Positions 17,443 through 26,210 are shown, numbered from the stretch's first letter. The stretch: DNA of 48,985 nucleotides from CAYJEO01 sp964369355 (GCA_964369355.1 CAYJEO010000005.1:1-48985); one strand, 5' to 3'. Translations and numbers: made by a program. Notes: generated from the letters alone by a model not told the origin.

Positions 17443-18550
17443 TCTCTTGTTCTAAATAAGCACGTGATATAGTTAATTTATATAAAGTTTTACCTTGAAT
17501 AATTATAAAATAACTTTTTTCATTAGGAATAACTTCATAATAAATTATTGGACTACCAGTAGCATCATGAGCATCTATTAATTCTTCAATAGACATAACT
17601 CTTATTTTGTTGTCAAATGAACTTTCATTTAAATCAGGTTGACTACTAGTTACTATAACTCTATCATATTCTCTTAAATATTTTTTAATAGTTTTTGTAT
17701 AAATATCTTTATTATTTATCATTGCATATAATACTCTAATTGCAGCTATTAAATAACCTAATGCAATTACATTTAATATACAAGAAATTATAAATAAAGG
17801 TAAATCATTAATTCCTGCTGGTTGTAAATCTGATAAAAATTCTGAATTATTAATTTTATTAGAAGCAAATTTTATTTCTATAGTTTGTTCACTTAAAGGA
17901 ATTTCTAAACTTAAGTTTGTATCCTTATTAATTTCTGTTAATACGGTTTCATTAGTTCCTTTAGCTTTTACATTCATTGTAACAACTAATTTAGAATCAA
18001 TTGATACACTATATTCAGCTTTAAACTGATTAACATAATTATTATAATAATCATAATCGATATCTTGTTCTATATCAATAATAAAATGATTATCAGTAAT
18101 TTCTAATTCTTGTTTTTCTAATAAAACTGTTTCTTCTTTTTTAAGTATTGAACCACTACTAGCTTCCATTATATATAACGTAGCTAATACATCATATTCA
18201 TAATCAAAGTTCATATCTTCTTCTACATTAATTTGATAATCAAAATCAATATTTATTGAATTAATTATACTTGCTATATACCCCATACCTTCTTCTAAGA
18301 AAGGTTGATCAAAATCATTGTTTTCTTTTAAATATACTTTGTAACTTGTATCCCCTGATTCTGCATAACTAATTATTTTAGTACTATTACCAAAATCATA
18401 AGAATTATTTAATAAAATTAACCCTAAAGATAGAAACACTATAAATAATAAAGTATTTATAAATAACCTAGCTTCTTTTTTTAATCTCACTTTTTTCTTT
18501 GGTATATAAAAAGTTTTATCATAACCATCATATTTTACTTTTTTAGACAT
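17432..18550 (-). CDS. DUF5305-like membrane protein
   Basis: 372 residues. Basic N-terminus, one transmembrane helix (29-48), an extracellular beta-rich domain (~55-250), a second helix (~253-275) and a cytoplasmic C-terminal part with YDRVIVTSSQPDL and VMSIEELIDAHDATG. This layout fits DUF5305-type proteins found beside signal peptidases; the assignment rests on layout and motifs only. It is the last gene of the TasA-like/signal peptidase operon, 10 bases after the peptidase gene, with an AGGAGGGG site. It probably assists or senses processing of the secreted proteins (inference). Confidence 0.55.
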   Translation of the reverse strand: MSKKVKYDGYDKTFYIPKKKVRLKKEARLFINTLLFIVFLSLGLILLNNSYDFGNSTKIISYAESGDTSYKVYLKENNDFDQPFLEEGMGYIASIINSINIDFDYQINVEEDMNFDYEYDVLATLYIMEASSGSILKKEETVLLEKQELEITDNHFIIDIEQDIDYDYYNNYVNQFKAEYSVSIDSKLVVTMNVKAKGTNETVLTEINKDTNLSLEIPLSEQTIEIKFASNKINNSEFLSDLQPAGINDLPLFIISCILNVIALGYLIAAIRVLYAMINNKDIYTKTIKKYLREYDRVIVTSSQPDLNESSFDNKIRVMSIEELIDAHDATGSPIIYYEVIPNEKSYFIIIQGKTLYKLTISRAYLEQEKNA

Positions 18551-18560
18551 AGTTCCCCTC

Positions 18561-19700
18561 CTATTCTATCATTTCGTTTAACCATATTGTTGGAAGACCT
18601 ATATATTTAATAGTAAACTTAGCAACTCCGATTACATTTTCTTCTAAAACGATCCAGTTATCAAGTTCATCATTATTATCACCTTTAGTGATAAAACTAT
18701 ATTCTTCACCTGTTTTATTTATTTCTTCAACTCTATGTACAACTATTTTATTGTACATTTCAAATATTAAAACGTCACCGACTTTAATATCTTTCATTTC
18801 TTCTTGATCATATTTTCTAACTACTACTACATCACCTTTATAAATAGTTGGTTCCATTGAACCGGATCCTATTGATAAAGCATAATATCTAAACATACCA
18901 CTTACTAAGCATACATTTAATATCATTATAATTATAATAACAAATGAAGCAATATTAGAAAAATGTCTTTTTTTCAAAGTACTTTCCTTTTTCTTTAATT
19001 TTTCTCCGTATGTTTTTGCAATTAGAGCCATTATGACTATTGGTACTATAAATAACAATACTGCCTGAATATATTCATTAAAATCTGGGAATATAGGAAC
19101 TATAAATACATATAGTTCAAGTAAATATCTGTAAAAAATATTTGGTCCATATCCAAAATTTAAAGCTATATAAGTTAATAAAATATTTTTACTTATAGTA
19201 GGAACTATACTTAGTGCTACTATATTCACTATATCTTTAGCATCTACTATATTGTAAATGTTATATATAAATAATAAATCTACTGCCGTTAGTGTAATTG
19301 TAGTAAGTACTATCAACCACAGATTACCAGTACTTTTTTTAACAATCATATACCTTAATACTTCTGTAACTGCTATTGCAATTATAAAAGGCATTATATT
19401 TTTTAGTATTCCTAAAATTGATAAATTATATCCGGTTCTTAAAAAACCTACAAAGATTCCTGATAAATATGTTAATAATATATAAACCATTATATATATA
19501 AATATTACCATAAGTATATCTCTTAAAAATCTTGTTCTTGTTTTTTCATAACCCACTAGTAATTTAGTTATAAAAACAAATACTAAAAGTATTGCTGAAA
19601 TAACATAAAAATTATCTATATTAAATATCAAAATATTTAATAATGATAGGACAAGAAGGATTATGTTTAAAATGCATAATTTTATATGACTACTTTTCAT
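18561..19700 (-). CDS. Polytopic ER-type (SipW-like) signal peptidase I
   Basis: 379 residues, about twice the usual length. The first ~270 residues form eight or nine transmembrane helices. The catalytic part is C-terminal: nucleophile Ser281 in GSGSMEPT, His322 in IVVHRVEE (in place of the Lys of P-type enzymes) and Asp341/Asp344 in TKGDNND. The His identifies the archaeal/ER/SipW type. In Bacillus, SipW processes TasA and TapA; here the two genes just upstream encode proteins with the same kind of signal, so they are the likely substrates. The polytopic N-terminal extension has no obvious match. AGGGTG RBS, 31 bases after the preceding gene. Confidence 0.88.
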   Translation of the reverse strand: MKSSHIKLCILNIILLVLSLLNILIFNIDNFYVISAILLVFVFITKLLVGYEKTRTRFLRDILMVIFIYIMVYILLTYLSGIFVGFLRTGYNLSILGILKNIMPFIIAIAVTEVLRYMIVKKSTGNLWLIVLTTITLTAVDLLFIYNIYNIVDAKDIVNIVALSIVPTISKNILLTYIALNFGYGPNIFYRYLLELYVFIVPIFPDFNEYIQAVLLFIVPIVIMALIAKTYGEKLKKKESTLKKRHFSNIASFVIIIIMILNVCLVSGMFRYYALSIGSGSMEPTIYKGDVVVVRKYDQEEMKDIKVGDVLIFEMYNKIVVHRVEEINKTGEEYSFITKGDNNDELDNWIVLEENVIGVAKFTIKYIGLPTIWLNEMIE

Positions 19701-19731
19701 AATTCACCCTCTTGTACTAGATTATTAAATA

Positions 19732-20313
19732 TTACGCTTGTCCGTAGATAATAGCTGTTGCTAACCCTGAAATAGTTACTTCTGAGTTTGGTAATTCTGC
19801 AGCTGTAATAGTGTTATCATAAGTTAACGTTAATTTTAAGTTTGCTGTAGCTCCTGCTGCTAATGCATCATTAGCTTGAATAGCAGAATCATCAGCATAT
19901 GTTAATGTATAAGTTAAATGATTGCACACGTTTGTTGCATCAATTGCATCTCCTGCTGCTGTACAAGTTGGTGTTGGAATAGTAGTACTTGTTACTAATG
20001 CATCAAATGTACCATCATTTACAACATCAAAAGTGTAAGTAGCTGAATCTCCTGGAGTAGTTAAAGTAATGTCATAATTACTAATTGTAGTTGCTGATGC
20101 ATCTAATGAAGGTGCAGTTACTTCTACTGCTGTTCCACTTAATGATACAGCTGATAAGTTTTCAAAATGAATGTCCCAATTTGAAGCTTCTACTGTTGCT
20201 GCCCCGTTAATGTTTAATGTTTGTGAAAATGCTGCAAATCCAATTGATAATCCTCCAATTGCTAATACTATTGCTACGATTGCTAAACCTTTTGCTTGTC
20301 TTTCTGATTTCAT
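19732..20313 (-). CDS. TasA/camelysin-like secreted protein with SipW-type signal
   Basis: 193 residues. The N-terminus MKSERQAKGLAIVAIVLAIG with continuing hydrophobic stretch and FAAFSQTLNINGAATV is the SipW-dependent signal type. The mature part is Ala/Thr-rich, low in charge and beta-strand-like, with one Cys pair (CTAAGDAIDATNVC). TasA-type proteins form extracellular fibres or coat the cell. It follows its paralogue by 43 bases and precedes the signal peptidase gene. AAGGAGG RBS. GC content is visibly higher than in neighbouring genes, in keeping with its Ala-rich composition. Confidence 0.85.
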   Translation of the reverse strand: MKSERQAKGLAIVAIVLAIGGLSIGFAAFSQTLNINGAATVEASNWDIHFENLSAVSLSGTAVEVTAPSLDASATTISNYDITLTTPGDSATYTFDVVNDGTFDALVTSTTIPTPTCTAAGDAIDATNVCNHLTYTLTYADDSAIQANDALAAGATANLKLTLTYDNTITAAELPNSEVTISGLATAIIYGQA

Positions 20314-20356
20314 AATATCCTCCTTATTGATTTATATAACCCTATGGGTATATATC

Positions 20357-20941
20357 CTAGTTTTGAATGTAGATTATATCTATATCTAATCCACTTGTTT
20401 GTACTTTGTACTCAATTGGGTCACTTGAATTATATCCAATAGTAACCTTTAAGTTAGCACTTTCACCTGCTAATAATACGTCATCAACGTTTATAGCTGT
20501 ATCATCAGCATATGTAACTTCAAAATTAAAGTTAGGACATGCTGTTGTTGCGAAAGTTGCTGCAGCTGTTTCTTCTCCTGTAGGTACATCTACCGGAGTA
20601 CATGTAAAGTTATTTTTTAACACAGTTGACACTTTAGCATCAATACTACCATCATTTACTACTTCAAAAGTATAAAATGCTGTTGCTGCTCCATTGAAAG
20701 TAATATCTATATTATTAATAGAAGTACTTCCACTTACTAAAGCTGGAGTAGTATTTTCTCTTGCTAATGTAGTATCACTTAAAGTTACAGGTGATATATT
20801 TCTAAAATATATATCCCAAGATGAAACATTAACATTTGATGTTCCATGTATATTTAGAGTTGTACTCAAACTAGCATAAGCTACACTTATTGTTAAAATT
20901 GTAATTAATATTGCAATTATTGCTATTTTGTTTGATTTCAT
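20357..20941 (-). CDS. TasA/camelysin-like secreted protein with SipW-type signal (paralogue)
   Basis: 194 residues from the ATG at 20941, chosen because TAGGTGG lies just upstream; the reading frame extends 20 codons further but that part overlaps the promoter. Signal IAIIAILITILTISVAYASL, then LNIHGTSNVNVSSWDIYF, matching LNINGAATVEASNWDIHF of the next gene. The mature part has FTFEVVNDGS-type strands and a Cys pair. It is first in the operon, so it is probably the most abundant product. The two paralogues may form one heteropolymeric fibre (inference). Confidence 0.85.
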   Translation of the reverse strand: MKSNKIAIIAILITILTISVAYASLSTTLNIHGTSNVNVSSWDIYFRNISPVTLSDTTLARENTTPALVSGSTSINNIDITFNGAATAFYTFEVVNDGSIDAKVSTVLKNNFTCTPVDVPTGEETAAATFATTACPNFNFEVTYADDTAINVDDVLLAGESANLKVTIGYNSSDPIEYKVQTSGLDIDIIYIQN

Positions 20942-20992
20942 TCTTCCACCTATACATCTTTCCTGCGCTACTTTACTATACGCTACGATATA

Positions 20993-21021
20993 AATATACA
21001 ATAATTTAAAGTAAATTTCAA
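20993..21021 (-). promoter_or_regulatory. Promoter of TasA-like/signal peptidase operon
   Basis: On the minus strand TTGAAA (21016-21021), 17-base spacer, TATATT (20993-20998). It lies 52 bases upstream of the first gene and would drive all four genes 20941-17432. Confidence 0.7.
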
Positions 21022-21109
21022 TAGAAAAGTAACAAAAAAGTGTTAAAATGTGTAAATTATTTAAAATAACTCATTTTTATTATTTTCTTTTTGTTAACAT
21101 TTATGCAAA

Positions 21110-21134
21110 AGAAAAAACTATTAAATAGTTTTAT
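21110..21134 (-). terminator. Terminator after desulfoferrodoxin gene
   Basis: AAAACTA and TAGTTTT arms followed by a T-rich run on the minus strand, overlapping the stop codon. Confidence 0.7.
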
Positions 21135-21490
21135 TTCCATAATCCATGTAAATTACAATAAGCATAAATGCTTAATATTTCTTCTTTTATATTAAACATA
21201 GCTTTTGGTTCTTCATTTGGATTTAATTTTTTAATATATGTATTAGACTTAGTTTCTACTACAATCCATTCGATAAAGTGTTCTTCTGTCATTGGATGTA
21301 ATGCACTTCCTACTATAACTTCTACTACATCATTTTCTATTGTATAAACAGGTTTGTGTTTTTCAACTGCTGCATCTGTTATATTTGCACTCATTTGTTC
21401 CATCAAACTTCCACAACAAGATAAGTCTACATTTTTATCCGTTAATTTTGTAGCAATATTACCACAATGGTTACATAAATAAAATTTCAT
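21131..21490 (-). CDS. dfx: Desulfoferrodoxin (superoxide reductase)
   Basis: 119 residues, normal for the two-centre family. The desulforedoxin-like Fe(Cys)4 site is Cys6, Cys9, Cys25 and Cys26. The catalytic Fe site is His45 (EKHKP), His65 (ALHPM), His71, Cys112 and His115 (CNLHG). It reduces superoxide to hydrogen peroxide without making oxygen, a typical cytoplasmic defence in anaerobes. Single gene with AAAGGAGG site and its own terminator. Confidence 0.95.
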   Translation of the reverse strand: MKFYLCNHCGNIATKLTDKNVDLSCCGSLMEQMSANITDAAVEKHKPVYTIENDVVEVIVGSALHPMTEEHFIEWIVVETKSNTYIKKLNPNEEPKAMFNIKEEILSIYAYCNLHGLWK

Positions 21491-21547
21491 TTTATTTCCT
21501 CCTTTATTTACATATCCATTATAATTTATTTTTTAATTTAATTCAAT

Positions 21548-22079
21548 TTATATTTTTAAAATTTGACCTATTGATAAACTATCACTTGTTAAATTATTTT
21601 TTTCTCTTATTATCGAAACTGTTGTATTAAATCTTTTTGCTATTGAATACAGTGTATCACCTTTAACTACTTGATAAGTATTTTCTTCTGGAATATTACC
21701 AGATAAAATTAATTGTTGATTTACATATATATCATTAGTAGCTAAGTTATTTAATTTTTTGATTTCATCTACTGATATTCCAAATTGTTTTGATATCGAA
21801 TATAATGTATCACCTAATTTAACTATATAAACATTTGATTGAGTTTCTTCTTCTATTTTTAATATTTGACCTACCGATAAAACATTACTTGTTAAATTAT
21901 TCAACCTTTTTATTTCATCAACTGTTGTATTGAATTTATTAGCTATTGAATATAATGTATCTCCTTTNNNNNNNNNNNNNNNNNNNNNNNNNNNNNNNNN
22001 NNNNNNNNNNNNNNNNNNNNNNNNNNNNNNNNNNNNNNNNNNNNNNNNNNNNNNNNNNNNNNNNNNNTTCATTAAACAT
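21548..22079 (-). CDS. LysM-repeat protein
   Basis: At least three LysM modules, each beginning V.(K/L)GDTLYSI and ending GQILKI or similar; the first is cut by a 100-N gap. The start is taken as ATG at 22079 (GAGGTGTAAT-ATG, reading MFNE), which is out of frame with the far side of the gap if the gap were really 100 bases. There is no signal peptide on the visible part. LysM binds N-acetylglucosamine in peptidoglycan. Being next to a SleC-like gene and close to a CwlD-like one, it may be a spore cortex or coat protein (inference). Confidence 0.85.
21968..22067. other. Assembly gap (100 N) in LysM gene
   Basis: Exactly 100 N between the first codons and the first readable LysM module. The frames of the two sides disagree at this length, so the true gap size differs. 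Repeated LysM sequence probably caused the break. Confidence 0.95.
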
Positions 22080-22165
22080 ATTACACCTCTATATATTATA
22101 TATTTTTATTATAAATTCTTTCCCATTTTTTAAATTTTTGTATATATTATTTTAGGAGGTTTTAT

Positions 22166-23353
22166 ATGAATGAAGGTTTTTTAATCGTTAATGCTTATGC
22201 AGATAATGTCGCACAACCATTAAAAGGAGCTACTGTTTTAGTTAATGGTAAATCATATTTAACAGATATTTCAGGTAAAACTATTAAAATTAATTTATCA
22301 ACACCGAGCATAGATTTATCCAGTGTTCCAGGAAGTGTTCCTTATGCTACTTATGATGTTGAGGTTTCTATAGATGGTTTTTCTTCTACTATCAAGGATG
22401 TAAAAATATTTCCAGATATTACAGCTTATCAAAATGTTTTTTTAAACTTTGAAAACGATTTAGAAAATGAATCTGGTAATATTACTTTAACTAGTGATGA
22501 TGCTTTTAAAATAGTTGAGGATCCGGTTAAATCTTTAGTGAACACTATAGTTTTACCACTTGTTTTAGTTCCAGAATATGTTATAGTTCACGATGGTATA
22601 CCAACAGATACTAAAGCAGTCAATTATACTGTTCCTTTTAAAGAATATATCAAGAAAGTTGCTTGCTGTGAAATATATCCAACCTGGCCGATAGAATGTT
22701 TGAAAGCTAATATAACTGCAATTATTTCTTTTACTTTAAATAGAATATATACAGAGTGGTATACTTCTAAAGGATATGGTTTTACTATAACATCAGTTAC
22801 TTCTCATGATCAAAAGTATTCAAATGATATGGCTATATATGACACTATTGATACTTTGGTAGATGAAATGTTTTTAGACTATATTTCTTTATCAGGTTTA
22901 GAACAACCTTTTTTAGCACAATATAATGATGGTGTTCAAACTAACAATATAGGTTGGCTATCTCAATGGGGATCTTATACTTTAGCTCAAGAAGGCTACA
23001 CTTATAAAGAAATTTTAGAATATTATTATAGTCCTTATTTAGATTATAAAAAAGCAATTGAAGTATTTGGGTATCCTGTTTCGTATCCAGGTTATGATTT
23101 ATCAGAAGGCATGTGTGGTGAAGAAATACAGAAAATGCAAAATGAGTTAAATAGTATTAATAAAAGTTATCCAGGAATACCATTAATTACTAATCCCAAT
23201 GGCATATATGATAGTGAAACTACTACTACTGTAAAAAAATTCCAAGATGTTTTTAATTTAAATGAAACAGGCATTATTGATTTGGAAACTTGGTATAAAA
23301 TATCTTATATATATGTTGCTGTTAACAAAATGATCGCTGGTATTTTTGGATAA
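22166..23353 (+). CDS. sleC: SleC-like spore cortex-lytic enzyme
   Basis: 395 residues. An N-terminal carboxypeptidase-regulatory-like domain (residues 1-100) begins MNEGFLIVNAYADNVAQPLK. A SpoIID-type lytic transglycosylase domain spans ~155-290: VPFKEYIKKVACCEI with the likely catalytic Glu169, and WLSQWGSYTLAQEGYTYKEI. A peptidoglycan-binding domain follows (~312-380, EEIQKMQNELNSI). This order (pro-region, SpoIID domain, PG binding) is that of SleC, which hydrolyses cortex during germination after proteolytic activation in Clostridium. There is no signal peptide, as in SleC. No activating Csp protease is visible here. RBS AGGAGG. Family placement is good; the exact role is inferred. Confidence 0.75.
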   Translation: MNEGFLIVNAYADNVAQPLKGATVLVNGKSYLTDISGKTIKINLSTPSIDLSSVPGSVPYATYDVEVSIDGFSSTIKDVKIFPDITAYQNVFLNFENDLENESGNITLTSDDAFKIVEDPVKSLVNTIVLPLVLVPEYVIVHDGIPTDTKAVNYTVPFKEYIKKVACCEIYPTWPIECLKANITAIISFTLNRIYTEWYTSKGYGFTITSVTSHDQKYSNDMAIYDTIDTLVDEMFLDYISLSGLEQPFLAQYNDGVQTNNIGWLSQWGSYTLAQEGYTYKEILEYYYSPYLDYKKAIEVFGYPVSYPGYDLSEGMCGEEIQKMQNELNSINKSYPGIPLITNPNGIYDSETTTTVKKFQDVFNLNETGIIDLETWYKISYIYVAVNKMIAGIFG

Positions 23354-23382
23354 AAAAAGGACTTTTTTAAAAGTCTTTTTCC
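23353..23382. terminator. Bidirectional terminator
   Basis: AAAAGGACTTTT and AAAAGTCTTTTT arms (one wobble) between the convergent SleC-like and Abi genes. The minus-strand gene's stop codon lies inside it. Confidence 0.75.
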
Positions 23383-24296
23383 ATTTCCAACCAATTATCA
23401 GGAAATCCGATTTTATTTAATATACTAGTTAAAGGAACAGTATCCACTTTAGCATCTAACAACCCAATTTCATATTCTATTTCTCCAAGGAAGTCCTGGA
23501 ATTGATTTTCTTCTAACATTTGTTTTAATATTATTACAACGGCAAACAAATCATTTTTACCATAAATATATTCATCATTTTTCTTTTCAATATTTAAATA
23601 TTCATGACAGTATTGATCTGGTATTGAACGTTGTGTACGGTGTGTATATAGTATGTCCTCGTGTGCACATAGATTTCTAAAATTCGATAAAATATTTAAG
23701 TATATGCCTAAAGTTTCAGGATCAGTAGCATATATTCTTGCCATTGATTGCTTATCCTCATATTTCAAAACATTATAAAATTCTGAAACTATTCCGAATG
23801 ATAAAACTTTTACTAATACCCATAATGGAATATATCCATAATTAGTAGCGTAGTGTTCTGTTGCTGTATGTTGTTTAATATTATTTCTAATTTGTCTTTT
23901 CATTTTATTTATAATGTCATTTACCTGTCTTTGTTTTAAAGGTTCAGACGTAAGATTTTTAGCAGATAAATAATCTTTTTCTTTTATACCATATTTTTTA
24001 GATAAGTAATAACTTAACATTGATTTGAAATTATTTTCAACAATTAATAAATTTTTAAACATTATATTTCTTATACTTCGATCAAAACAAAAAACAGCAT
24101 ATAACTCCTCAAAAGTTGTTCCTTCAATAAATCTATTGTGCTTAGGGCGCATAAACATTGAACGATATCCATTTAAGAAAAAATAATTTTCTCTAAATAA
24201 AATTCTTTGAGTTTCATAATCAGAACGGATCGTTAATCCTTTACTTCTTAAAATTTCTATTTGCTCATCTAGTGTTTTAAATACCTTATTTCGCAT
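23367..24296 (-). CDS. Abi_2 (AbiD/AbiF-like) HEPN protein
   Basis: 309 residues, full length for the Abi_2 family. The N-terminal part has the typical LDEQIEILRSKGL and LRENYFFLNGYR-like blocks; the C-terminal part has FRNLCAHED with Arg207 and His212, the Rx4H motif of HEPN RNases. Relatives block phage growth by RNA cleavage after infection; some work with a small RNA partner. No second gene accompanies it. It is transcribed from its own extended -10 (24313-24321), with TAGGTGA before ATG. Most likely a defence gene on its own; activity is inferred. Confidence 0.85.
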   Translation of the reverse strand: MRNKVFKTLDEQIEILRSKGLTIRSDYETQRILFRENYFFLNGYRSMFMRPKHNRFIEGTTFEELYAVFCFDRSIRNIMFKNLLIVENNFKSMLSYYLSKKYGIKEKDYLSAKNLTSEPLKQRQVNDIINKMKRQIRNNIKQHTATEHYATNYGYIPLWVLVKVLSFGIVSEFYNVLKYEDKQSMARIYATDPETLGIYLNILSNFRNLCAHEDILYTHRTQRSIPDQYCHEYLNIEKKNDEYIYGKNDLFAVVIILKQMLEENQFQDFLGEIEYEIGLLDAKVDTVPLTSILNKIGFPDNWLEMEKDF

Positions 24297-24312
24297 ACTA
24301 TCACCTACTATA

Positions 24313-24321
24313 ATTATAGCA
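24313..24321 (-). promoter_or_regulatory. Extended -10 of Abi gene
   Basis: TGCTATAAT on the minus strand, 17 bases before the ATG. No good -35 is visible at the usual distance. Confidence 0.55.
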
Positions 24322-24350
24322 TAACCAATTTTTATTTTTTTATTTTTACC

Positions 24351-24367
24351 ACTTTAACGTGTAAAGT
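24351..24367. promoter_or_regulatory. Inverted repeat upstream of Abi promoter
   Basis: ACTTTA and TAAAGT around ACGTG, about 33 bases upstream of the -10. No T-tract follows in either direction, so an operator is likelier than a terminator. Confidence 0.4.
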
Positions 24368-24385
24368 ATTGTCAAAAATATGAAA

Positions 24386-24926
24386 TTATTGATAAAAATA
24401 GTTGATTATCCCTTCTATAATGGCTTTACTAAGCTCAATTTGATAATCTTCCTGTTGTAATAAATATCTATCATTTGAATTTGATAAAAATCCTGCTTCT
24501 ATCAAAACTCCTGGTTTTTCTGTATGTTTATACATATACATATCTTCTATATTCGAACTAGTTCTTTTTGTATTTAAGTTTTTAATTAAACTATCTTGTA
24601 TATACTCAGCTATTATTTTATTTAAATCATTTATATCATCATAAAAAGTTTGTGCTCCTGACCAAGTAGATGAACTAATTGAATTTAAGTGTATTGATAA
24701 ATATAGATCACAATTAGAATTATTTACTAATTTGCTCCTATTTAATAAATCACTTTGTTTTCTATAACTAGCATTTGGACTAGCCAAGTCATAGTCACCA
24801 CTTCTTGTTAAATAAACAGTAGCNNNNNNNNNNNNNNNNNNNNNNNNNNNNNNNNNNNNNNNNNNNNNNNNNNNNNNNNNNNNNNNNNNNNNNNNNNNNN
24901 NNNNNNNNNNNNNNNNNNNNNNNCAT
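24386..24926 (-). CDS. N-acetylmuramoyl-L-alanine amidase, CwlD-like (5' part in gap)
   Basis: Amidase_3 family. The visible part starts at ATVYLTRSGDYDL and includes LYLSIHLNSISSSTWSGAQTF (zinc-binding His) and KPGVLIEAGFLSN with the catalytic Glu. The pattern S-x-W-SGAQTF is that of CwlD, which removes peptides from muramic acid during spore cortex synthesis. The first zinc ligands are lost in the gap. The start is taken as ATG at 24926 after AGGTGATT; it does not share frame with the body at a 100-base gap, so the gap is not truly 100. Gene order beside a SleC-like gene supports a spore role. Confidence 0.82.
24824..24923. other. Assembly gap (100 N) in amidase gene
   Basis: Exactly 100 N directly after the ATG. 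CwlD-type proteins normally have roughly 45-60 residues before the TRSGD block, so the missing piece is probably longer than 100 bases. Confidence 0.95.
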
Positions 24927-24967
24927 ATAATCACCTATTTAATTATATGTTATAACTTATTTTATAT

Positions 24968-26182
24968 TTAAGGTTTTGGTATTGCTACTATTTTATCTAT
25001 TTCATCTATCGAATTTAAAAAATCAGCCATTTCTTGATCTTTTGCATAAACTGTTGACAAATATTTTGCTTCATGGAAAAAACCTGTCATCAAATCTTTT
25101 TTAGATATATCTAAAGAACTTATATCTATTGTACTTAAAGATGAGTATTGGAACATATAACTCATATCAACAATACTTGAATAATCGAAAAAAGATATAT
25201 CTAATTCATTTAATCTATAAGTAATAATAAACATTTGACTCATATTTGTTACATTCGATGTATCAAAATCATTTCCGAATATGATATTTTCTATAGAGTA
25301 ACCTGAAAACATTAAATTCATATTTGTTACATTCGATGTATCCCATCCCGTTAAATCAATATGACTTAACGCTTCCACTACATGAAACATATGAGACATA
25401 TTTGTAACGCTACTAACATCTAGATTTATAAAGTCAACTTTATTTAAATAAGTTGTAGAAAACATATATCCCATATCTTTAACATTAGAGGTATTAAATG
25501 CTCCATTAAAGTATATTTGATTTATACCAATTTCATTTATATCTGTATAAAAATCATTATATAAAAACATTTCACTACAATCTTCATTAGCTTCAATAAT
25601 ACCATCTTTTTCAATGTATAAGCGATAGTATGTATCTTCTGGAACCAGGTATCCCATTATTGATTTATTTTGTGCTTCTGAAAAATCGTAAACTTCTATA
25701 GCATCTGGGTATCCTTCAGGTTTAATTGTAGAATGAAAATCAATAATTCGAATCAGTTTTATATGTTCTTGTATCATTTGATTGAATACAGGGCCAGATA
25801 CCATAACATAAGATGGCACTTCGCAAGTCTCACTATATTCAAAAGTATACTGTTTAATAGATTCGTCCCACTTATAAATAATACAACCTTCAAAAGTTTT
25901 ATCTGTTAATGGATTGTTAGGTATTTTATCCAATAGTCCTGCATCTACTATATCTTGGAATTCAAGTTTTTTTAAGACATTATTCTCTATTCCTAAATCA
26001 TTTTCAGCTGAATAATGATATGCACTATCTAATAATACTTCTATTTGAGTGTTATAAGCACTTTCCTTAGAATTATAAATAACACCCATAATTAATGGAG
26101 TAGTTATTGCTAAAATTATAGCTAATACTACCAATACCCCTAATAATTCAATTAGTGTAAATCCTTTTTTGTTTAATCTCAT
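24968..26182 (-). CDS. Prepilin-signal protein with BspA-like DUF285 repeats
   Basis: 404 residues from the ATG at 26182 (AGGTG eight bases before it; an in-frame GTG three codons earlier overlaps this site). Prepilin leader KKGFTLIELLGVLVVLAIIL, then a pilin-like stalk to residue ~125 with a Cys pair, a linker, and from ~200 a series of DUF285 repeats of the type FDTSNVTNMSQMF. DUF285/BspA-like repeats mediate binding to host or other bacterial surfaces. It is a third protein in the window with a pseudopilin N-terminus joined to a binding domain, and has its own TGCTATAAT promoter element. Confidence 0.88.
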   Translation of the reverse strand: MRLNKKGFTLIELLGVLVVLAIILAITTPLIMGVIYNSKESAYNTQIEVLLDSAYHYSAENDLGIENNVLKKLEFQDIVDAGLLDKIPNNPLTDKTFEGCIIYKWDESIKQYTFEYSETCEVPSYVMVSGPVFNQMIQEHIKLIRIIDFHSTIKPEGYPDAIEVYDFSEAQNKSIMGYLVPEDTYYRLYIEKDGIIEANEDCSEMFLYNDFYTDINEIGINQIYFNGAFNTSNVKDMGYMFSTTYLNKVDFINLDVSSVTNMSHMFHVVEALSHIDLTGWDTSNVTNMNLMFSGYSIENIIFGNDFDTSNVTNMSQMFIITYRLNELDISFFDYSSIVDMSYMFQYSSLSTIDISSLDISKKDLMTGFFHEAKYLSTVYAKDQEMADFLNSIDEIDKIVAIPKP

Positions 26183-26210
26183 CTGTAACACACCTAACCT
26201 ATTCTTATAA

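Noticed and set aside
24351..24367. Inverted repeat as terminator of the amidase gene
   Set aside because: On the minus strand an A-rich tract follows the hairpin, not T; an operator is more likely.
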